From contig PFPJ01000010.1 in assembly GCA_002792995.1 (NCBI GenBank), positions 1 through 18,449 of the forward strand: DNA of 18,449 nt, written 5' to 3'. Made by a program: the position numbers and the translations under genes. Numbering within the stretch: the first letter of the stretch is position 1; the number at the start of each line of letters is the position of its first letter. This DNA is from Candidatus Magasanikbacteria bacterium CG_4_10_14_0_2_um_filter_41_10. GTDB lineage: Bacteria; Patescibacteriota; Patescibacteriia; Magasanikbacterales; UBA922. The notes under the pieces are model-generated. The model saw nothing but the letters and a program-made list of their open reading frames with translations. It made no database searches and was not told where the DNA came from. Below, piece after piece: positions 14,100 through 18,449 of this stretch.

Positions 14100-15656
14100 T
14101 TATTGCTTGGAGAGTTTTTCTCGAAGTATTTTTTCGATTACTTCCGGATCCGCACTGCCTTCGGTTGCACGCATACACATTCCGATGAGAAATTTGATAA
14201 CAGTATCTTTCCCAGATTTGAACTGGGCTACTTGGTCTGGATTGTCGACAAGAATGCGATCTACCACCTTACTAAGTTGTCCTTCATCGGATACTTGCCC
14301 CCATCCTTTTTCTTCCATGATGTGTGTTGGGTCTTTGTCTACGCCGAGACCAATCATAATAAGGAGAATTTTTTGTGCATTCGTCGCATTGACTCGACCT
14401 GTGTAAATAAGAGCAATCAATTCAGCAACATTTTCAGGAGTACATGTCACCTCAGTGATATTCATCTGTTTTTCATTCAGGACGCCAGCAAGTTTACTCG
14501 TCAGCCATCCGCTCGCAAGACGGGCAATTTGGTTTCTCTTTTGTTCTATGATGTCATCGCTTTCTCCCTTCACTTCTGGAAGTACATGAAGCCATTCAAA
14601 GAGTTCACTCATGGTGTGTTCTGTAAACTGTGCCCAGTGTTTATCTTCTGACAGAAATTTTGCATCAGCATAAGACAGCCCATATTCTTCGTGAAAGCGT
14701 GTTCTGGTCGCTTGTGGTAATTCAGGAAGAAACATGTCTCCGGCCAGTGTGAGTGGATGGAATGGAGGAATATCTGGATCTGGAAAATAGCGATAATCAG
14801 CTGCATTTTCTTTTACCCGTTGGAGGACGGTTTCCCCTTTGTCTTCATTCCATCCTCGCGTTTGCTGGATCCACGATTCTCCTTTTTCAAGCAGTGCTGT
14901 CTGCCGTGTTATTTCGTACAAAATACCTCGTTCGACCGCCTTGAATGAGTTCAAATTTTTCAATTCTACTTTGGCATTGAGTGTATAGTCTCCAAGAGGT
15001 TTTACCACCCCATCGACAATTTCAAATTTGCCTGCTTCTTGGACAGAAATATTTGCCTCGCATCGCATGTGCCCTTTTTCCATGTCTGCATCACTGACCT
15101 CAAGTGCTCGGAACAGTGTCCGCAATTCTTGGCAATAGAGTTTTGCTTCTTGTGCAGACATGAAATCTGGATCGGTAACAATCTCTACGAGTGGGGTGCC
15201 TGCCCGATTGAAATCGACAAGAGTGCTTCCCGTCGCATCGTGCAAAAGTTTTGCTGTATCTTCTTCAAGATGCGCGCGTGTAATACCAATGTTGGCAATG
15301 TCACGAATATTATCTTCGAGAATAAAATCAAGTCGGATGTTCCCATGTGCGGCAATAGGCTCATCGTACTGAGAAATTTGATAGCCTTTTGGAAGATCTG
15401 GGTAAAAGTAGTGTTTGCGATCAAATTTTGAGAGTTCTCGTATCGAACATCCGAGGGCCTTCCCGATTTTAACGGTCCATGCAATGGCTTGTTTATTTGG
15501 GACAGGAAGAGTCCCTGGTTGGGCAGTACATATTTCACAGATGTTTTTGTTTGGTTCCATTTCATCTGGATCATTTTTACACGAACAAAACATCTTCGAA
15601 GCAGTTTTCAGCTCGACGTGGACTTCCATTCCGATGATAGGGATGTATTCTGGCAT
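14100..15656 (-). CDS. gatB: Aspartyl/glutamyl-tRNA amidotransferase subunit B
   Basis: GatB is the kinase and tRNA-binding subunit of GatCAB, which converts Glu-tRNA-Gln or Asp-tRNA-Asn to the amide form. The protein opens with PIIGMEVHVELKT, the family N-terminus. It then shows a zinc-type set CSCK and ICEIC, LSKFDRKHYFYPDLPKGYQISQY, RAHLEEDTAKLLHD, DFNRAGTPLVEIVT, MRCEANISV, KVELKNLNSFKAVERG and YRYFPDPDIPPF. The C-terminal YqeY-like tail contains VDKDPTHIMEEKGWGQVSDE. I start it at the ATG 15656; a TTG at 15677 would add seven residues not typical of the family. No gatA or gatC is nearby, so the complex is encoded at several loci. No Shine-Dalgarno is visible. Confidence 0.96.
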   Translation of the reverse strand: MPEYIPIIGMEVHVELKTASKMFCSCKNDPDEMEPNKNICEICTAQPGTLPVPNKQAIAWTVKIGKALGCSIRELSKFDRKHYFYPDLPKGYQISQYDEPIAAHGNIRLDFILEDNIRDIANIGITRAHLEEDTAKLLHDATGSTLVDFNRAGTPLVEIVTDPDFMSAQEAKLYCQELRTLFRALEVSDADMEKGHMRCEANISVQEAGKFEIVDGVVKPLGDYTLNAKVELKNLNSFKAVERGILYEITRQTALLEKGESWIQQTRGWNEDKGETVLQRVKENAADYRYFPDPDIPPFHPLTLAGDMFLPELPQATRTRFHEEYGLSYADAKFLSEDKHWAQFTEHTMSELFEWLHVLPEVKGESDDIIEQKRNQIARLASGWLTSKLAGVLNEKQMNITEVTCTPENVAELIALIYTGRVNATNAQKILLIMIGLGVDKDPTHIMEEKGWGQVSDEGQLSKVVDRILVDNPDQVAQFKSGKDTVIKFLIGMCMRATEGSADPEVIEKILREKLSKQ

Positions 15657-15707
15657 ACCAATATGACTAGATAACAATGCTTAGCTTATCAGGAGAAAGG
15701 GGATTTG

Positions 15708-15737
15708 AAAAGACCCTGCTTTGCGAGGTCTTTTTTT
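15708..15737 (-). terminator. Terminator after the membrane-protein gene
   Basis: Stem AAAAGACC (15708-15715) with GGTCTTTT (15727-15734). On the minus strand only four T follow, so the element is stronger read on the plus strand. It lies between the stop of the upstream membrane-protein gene and the start of gatB. Confidence 0.6.
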
Positions 15738-15744
15738 GTATCAA

Positions 15745-16548
15745 TTATATATTTTGGTCGGGAGGAGATGGGGGTGTCGCTGTCATTTGTGGAACGGGCG
15801 ACAACTGAGGGTTTTTCTTTAATTCAAAGTAGAGAACAACCATGGTAATCGTCGTAAGTGGGGTAAAGAGAGCCGTTGTAAAGGAGTCAATAAGTTGGGC
15901 CAAAAGCGACCATGTTGCATACAATGAAGATGTACGTGCTGTATGTTTGAGAATATATTCGAGTGGAATATCTACAATATTCGTTGCGATGACTGCCACA
16001 ATTCCAAATACAAGTGTTGGAAAAAGAAGCCTCCATAATACTTTCCACCATCGTCCATCTACCAATGCTTTGCTCTCATTCATGCCTTCCATCACACCTG
16101 TATTATCAATTGTGACACTTGCATAAGAAAATGCAAACCACAGCATAAAGATAATACCAGGAATAACGAGAAGGATCATTCCTCCCAATATTGCCAAGGC
16201 CGTAAGAATCGTAACACCCATTGCTGGCCAAAAAACTTTTGTAGCATGTGTGAGCTCTGTCCATACGGATTCTGACATCTTTCCATTGTGTGCGTGTGAA
16301 ATGACACGGATGAAAGCAATATTTGCCCAAAAACTAAGAGCACCAAAGAGTAATGCTATCACGAGAAAAAGAAGATACGATATACCAAGTCCTCCAAGCG
16401 TATGTTCTGGAAAAAAATTGGTCAATAAAAATTTTAAGATAACGATGAGCGCTCCTGGTACAAAGGTAAGTACCATGTATACAAAAAATCGTTTGAAATT
16501 GTTTTTGTAGAGGCTGAAACTTTCTACAATAATATCTGTGATACTCAT
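15745..16548 (-). CDS. Multi-pass membrane protein of unknown function
   Basis: About 267 residues from the ATG at 16548, with roughly six membrane helices, a cytoplasmic-looking N-terminus (MSITDIIVESFSLYKNNFKRF) and a proline-rich soluble C-tail (PQLSPVPQMTATPPSPP). The central block VIPGIIFMLWFAFSYASV, NTGVMEGMNESKALVDGRWW and a following helix are typical of uncharacterised integral membrane proteins related to glycerophosphodiesterase membrane domains; no catalytic residues are visible. It resembles the partial gene at the window start. In-frame starts at 16554 and 16602 exist, but 16602 lies inside tmk. It follows tmk by about 34 nt and ends before a terminator, so it may be the last gene of the thymidylate cluster, without a clear functional link. 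Confidence 0.75.
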   Translation of the reverse strand: MSITDIIVESFSLYKNNFKRFFVYMVLTFVPGALIVILKFLLTNFFPEHTLGGLGISYLLFLVIALLFGALSFWANIAFIRVISHAHNGKMSESVWTELTHATKVFWPAMGVTILTALAILGGMILLVIPGIIFMLWFAFSYASVTIDNTGVMEGMNESKALVDGRWWKVLWRLLFPTLVFGIVAVIATNIVDIPLEYILKHTARTSSLYATWSLLAQLIDSFTTALFTPLTTITMVVLYFELKKNPQLSPVPQMTATPPSPPDQNI

Positions 16549-16582
16549 GATCATAGAGCAAGAGTGTTGGTGAATAAATATA

Positions 16583-17272
16583 TTATGACAACGTAGGTAC
16601 AATCGTATTCCAGATTTTGGTGTGAATGGTATCTGGAGATAAGATATCGTTTTCTTCTACACATTCTATCAATATAAATTCTGGAAATTTTTTTGCGATG
16701 TCGAGATATGCTTGTTCTGCATGTCTCAGATGGTTCAGATCATCTTCGTGAATATCTCGTTTTTTTCCATCTGTGAGGTATGCACGCTCATCTTTTTTGT
16801 CGACGAGTCGTTGTGAGATTTCTGGTGTAACATGCAGAATAATGTTCGCATCCGGTTGTGGAATACCAAAAATAGTATACTCCAAATGGTAATTCCAATC
16901 AAAATATTTCTGTCGTTCTATGGGATCAGAAATTTTTCCGCCTTGATGTCCCATGTTTGATGCGACATATCTATTGGCTATCACAATTTTTCCCGCATTG
17001 AGCCAGCCTTCAATTTTTGCCTTTGCTGCATATCTGTCGACAGCATACAAAATTGACGCACGATATGGTCCTACTTCATCGGCTGTGCCAAATGTTCCAT
17101 TCAAATAATCTTCGACAAGCGCAGCGCTCTTTTCGCCATACTGAGGAAAGCTAATTTGTTCGACATCGTGTCCTTCCTCTTTCAATTTTTTGACGAGCAA
17201 TGCTGTCTGTATTGTTTTGCCAGAACCATCAGTGCCTTCGAGCATGATAAAAAGTCCGCGTTTGGAGTTCAT
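16583..17272 (-). CDS. tmk: Thymidylate kinase
   Basis: Tmk phosphorylates dTMP to dTDP. The 229-residue protein has the P-loop LEGTDGSGKTIQ (11-22), the substrate motif YAVDRYAAK (about 76-84), ANRYVASNMGHQGGKI (about 98-113) containing the DR-type nucleotide-binding segment and an adjacent Gln, and a charged LID region with KKDERAYLTDGKKRDIHE (about 158-175). The AHQ-like segment following RYVASN resembles archaeal and eukaryotic enzymes somewhat more than E. coli Tmk. It is downstream of thyA and folA on the same strand, completing a dUMP to dTDP route. A GC-rich palindromic element separates it from folA, and a -10-like TATAAT abuts its start. Confidence 0.93.
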   Translation of the reverse strand: MNSKRGLFIMLEGTDGSGKTIQTALLVKKLKEEGHDVEQISFPQYGEKSAALVEDYLNGTFGTADEVGPYRASILYAVDRYAAKAKIEGWLNAGKIVIANRYVASNMGHQGGKISDPIERQKYFDWNYHLEYTIFGIPQPDANIILHVTPEISQRLVDKKDERAYLTDGKKRDIHEDDLNHLRHAEQAYLDIAKKFPEFILIECVEENDILSPDTIHTKIWNTIVPTLS

Positions 17273-17277
17273 AGAAA

Positions 17278-17283
17278 ATTATA
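17278..17283 (-). promoter_or_regulatory. Consensus -10 placed for a leaderless tmk transcript
   Basis: TATAAT on the minus strand ends 5 nt before the tmk ATG at 17272, so the predicted start point coincides with the start codon. There is no recognisable -35, and the AT-rich surroundings make a chance match possible. Confidence 0.45.
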
Positions 17284-17301
17284 GAAAGATTAAAAAGAAA
17301 T

Positions 17302-17395
17302 TCCTCCCCTATGAGGGGAGGTTAGGTGGGGTCTTTAGTAAGGTGAACATTCATATTTTTAGTGGACCCCCTCCAGCTCCCCCTGATAGGGGGAG
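17302..17395. repeat. GC-rich inverted repeat between folA and tmk
   Basis: The left arm 17302-17333 and right arm 17364-17395 are imperfect reverse complements about 30 nt long. Each arm contains its own hairpin: CCTCCCC / GGGGAGG (17303-17309 / 17315-17321) and CTCCCCC / GGGGGAG (17377-17383 / 17389-17395). The base composition contrasts sharply with the AT-rich flanks. On the minus strand the left hairpin is followed by a T-rich stretch and could also act as a weak terminator. The layout resembles dispersed palindromic elements (REP or MITE-like). Confidence 0.8.
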
Positions 17396-17402
17396 AGATT
17401 TA

Positions 17403-17879
17403 TTAACTTTTTCGTTCATATCGTACAAACGAAAACCCTTCATGATCTTCATGCCAAACTTCTTTCCAAACGTTCAGATCGATTTCTGGAAAATATGCAT
17501 CACACGCATCGACGTCGCCATCAACGTGTGTGATCTCGAGGGCATCTGCGTATTCTATCATTTCTTTGAAGACACCTTCTCCACCAAAGCTAACAATCTC
17601 TTCTCCCTTGTGTGCATCGACTGCTTCTTGTATAGAAGAGAATCGCTCTACACCAGCGGGGAACTCATACGATTCATTCCGAGTAATAACGACATTTGTT
17701 CTGTCGGGGAGTGGGCGTCGGTGTAACGGAATTGATTCCCATGTATTTCGTCCCATGATCAATACTTTTTTTCGAGTAATTTCGCGCATTCGTTTCATGT
17801 CTTCTGGGATATGCCAAGGCAGATCGCCTTTGACGCCGATGCAATTATTTTTTGAAATGGCTGCTACTAATGTAATCAT
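17403..17879 (-). CDS. folA: Dihydrofolate reductase
   Basis: DHFR regenerates tetrahydrofolate from the dihydrofolate produced by ThyA, using NADPH. The 158-residue protein matches the normal family length. It shows ITLVAAISKNNCIG at the N-terminus, GDLPWHIPEDMKRM (18-31) with the acidic residue at the substrate site, KKVLIMGRNTWESIP (37-51), RTNVVITRN (60-68), EEIVSFGGEGVFKEMI (93-108) with the GG pair that binds cofactor, and a C-terminal FSFVRYER strand. It lies 78 nt downstream of thyA, separated by a palindromic repeat. A weak -10 (TACATA on the minus strand) lies before the ATG and no Shine-Dalgarno is present. Confidence 0.96.
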   Translation of the reverse strand: MITLVAAISKNNCIGVKGDLPWHIPEDMKRMREITRKKVLIMGRNTWESIPLHRRPLPDRTNVVITRNESYEFPAGVERFSSIQEAVDAHKGEEIVSFGGEGVFKEMIEYADALEITHVDGDVDACDAYFPEIDLNVWKEVWHEDHEGFSFVRYERKS

Positions 17880-17888
17880 ACTTATGTA

Positions 17889-17955
17889 GACTACAGCTTA
17901 CGGACTACTGACGACAGGTGTTTTCCTTGTTGTCTGTAGTCCGTCGTCTGTTGTC
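17889..17955. repeat. Inverted array of degenerate 7-nt units between thyA and folA
   Basis: The left arm reads as GACTACA, GCTTACG, GACTACT, GACGACA (17889-17916). After an 11-nt spacer the right arm reads as TGTTGTC, TGTAGTC, CGTCGTC, TGTTGTC (17928-17955). The arms can pair, with exact segments such as CGGACTAC (17901-17908) with GTAGTCCG (17936-17943). It fills nearly the whole gap between the two genes. Confidence 0.75.
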
Positions 17956-17957
17956 AA

Positions 17958-18449
17958 TTAAACAGCGATAGGAAATGAAATACGATCAAAACTTTCGTAG
18001 TTTTTCTTTTTCGTATCATTTGCTTCCCAGTCAAAGATGGATGTGAATTTTTCTGTTTCGATCGTGCAAAGGTTGTGTGTATTTGGATCTCTCGTGAGTT
18101 GTTCTTTTGCCCCTTCGATATGGTTGCTGTATATATGGACATCGCCGAGAAATCCTACTAAGGTTCCTTCTCTGTAGCCAGTTTCTTTTGCAAGCAGATG
18201 AAGAAGAAGTGCGTAGCTGGCGATATTGAAAGGAAGTCCAAGCATAACATCCACAGAACGCTGGTTCCAAAGAAGATTGAGTTTGCCATCGAGAATCGTG
18301 ACTTGAAATGCCCAGTGACATGGTGGCAATGCCATGGTGTCGAGTTGTTGTGGATTCCATGCATTCACAATAAGACGCCGACTACTCGGATCTTTTTTGA
18401 TCATCTCAACAAGATTTTTCAGCTGATCAACACCTTGATTTGTGTAGTC
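17958..18449 (-). CDS. thyA: Thymidylate synthase, N-terminus outside the window
   Basis: ThyA methylates dUMP to dTMP with methylenetetrahydrofolate. The frame stays open to the window edge, so only the C-terminal 163 residues are seen. They contain SSRRLIVNAWNP (phosphate-binding Arg pair and the NAWN motif), the catalytic cysteine in ALPPCHWAFQV, LWNQRSVDVMLGLPFNIASYALLLHLLA (nucleotide-binding Arg and Asn), GDVHIYSNHIEGAKEQL (dUMP-contacting His and Tyr) and a normal C-terminal end in FPIAV. The NAWN, PCH and QRSVD motifs mark the standard ThyA family, not the flavin-dependent ThyX. An internal ATG at 18404 is not the start. The gene is followed by folA and tmk on the same strand. Confidence 0.97.
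   Translation of the reverse strand, partial: DYTNQGVDQLKNLVEMIKKDPSSRRLIVNAWNPQQLDTMALPPCHWAFQVTILDGKLNLLWNQRSVDVMLGLPFNIASYALLLHLLAKETGYREGTLVGFLGDVHIYSNHIEGAKEQLTRDPNTHNLCTIETEKFTSIFDWEANDTKKKNYESFDRISFPIAV

Noticed and set aside
14088..14651. 187-codon open frame on the plus strand opposite gatB
   Set aside because: It overlaps conserved gatB C-terminal sequence and its translation is Phe/His/Cys-rich without a recognisable domain.
15657..15677. TTG at 15677 as gatB start
   Set aside because: The ATG at 15656 gives the usual short GatB N-terminus; the extra residues are not typical.
17889..17955. CRISPR-like repeat array
   Set aside because: Units are only 7 nt, degenerate and without unique spacers; the structure is two facing arms, not repeat-spacer.
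1..18449. Alternative genetic code (UGA as Gly) as in some CPR lineages
   Set aside because: All long genes read through with the standard code, glycines are encoded by GGN, and some genes (for example the one ending at 8810) stop at TGA in the expected place.

Overview
The window reads as chromosomal DNA from a small-genome, AT-rich bacterium, most likely a member of Patescibacteria/CPR in the Parcubacteria lineage. This placement is inference from gene content and protein style: a PilB-like ATPase beside a membrane-anchored protein of a type common in that group, a URA3-like PyrF, sparse Shine-Dalgarno sites and extended -10 promoters lying close to start codons. The standard genetic code fits every gene. 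I see no CRISPR array, tRNA, rRNA, transposase or phage module.

Layout. Bases 1-3685 (+) carry the end of a multi-pass membrane protein, a GspE/PilB-family ATPase without the usual Cys4 site, and a single-pass surface protein, closed by a terminator. Bases 3742-5823 (+) carry a clear promoter, a T-box riboswitch with a probable threonine specifier (ACC) and an intrinsic terminator, then thrS coding for a ThrRS that lacks the N-terminal TGS domain. A short inverted array of degenerate 8-nt units lies between the T-box terminator and the thrS start. A bidirectional terminator separates thrS from an unrecognised three-repeat protein (5871-7001, -). That gene has the only strong Shine-Dalgarno in the window, and its promoter stands back to back with that of miaA (7181-8122, +). 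A small unrecognised basic protein (8145-8810, +) follows, with its -10 just before its ATG.

Bases 8817-12934 (-) hold a tightly packed operon, argG-pyrD-pyrE-pyrF (gaps of 10, 3 and 4 nt). ArgG carries a C-terminal methylglyoxal-synthase-like (MGS) domain of the kind that senses nucleotides at the end of CarB, and PyrF is of the eukaryotic UMPS/URA3 type. Upstream is a cytosine-deaminase-like amidohydrolase (12977-13951, -) whose start codon lies 5 nt after a strong terminator. Then come gatB (14100-15656, -), a second membrane protein resembling the first gene (15745-16548, -), and a dTMP cluster: tmk (16583-17272), folA (17403-17879) and partial thyA (17958 to the window end), all on the minus strand.

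How the genes fit together: most of 8.8-18.4 kb concerns pyrimidine nucleotides. PyrD, PyrE and PyrF make UMP from dihydroorotate; ThyA, DHFR and Tmk make and phosphorylate dTMP; the amidohydrolase may feed salvage. The ArgG-MGS fusion at the head of the pyr operon is the most unusual element, because it could couple arginine metabolism to a nucleotide signal. Other points worth a second look are the T-box, the eukaryote-like PyrF, the terminator abutting a start codon, two intergenic elements with the same inverted short-period design but unrelated sequence, and the two uncharacterised proteins with internal repeats.
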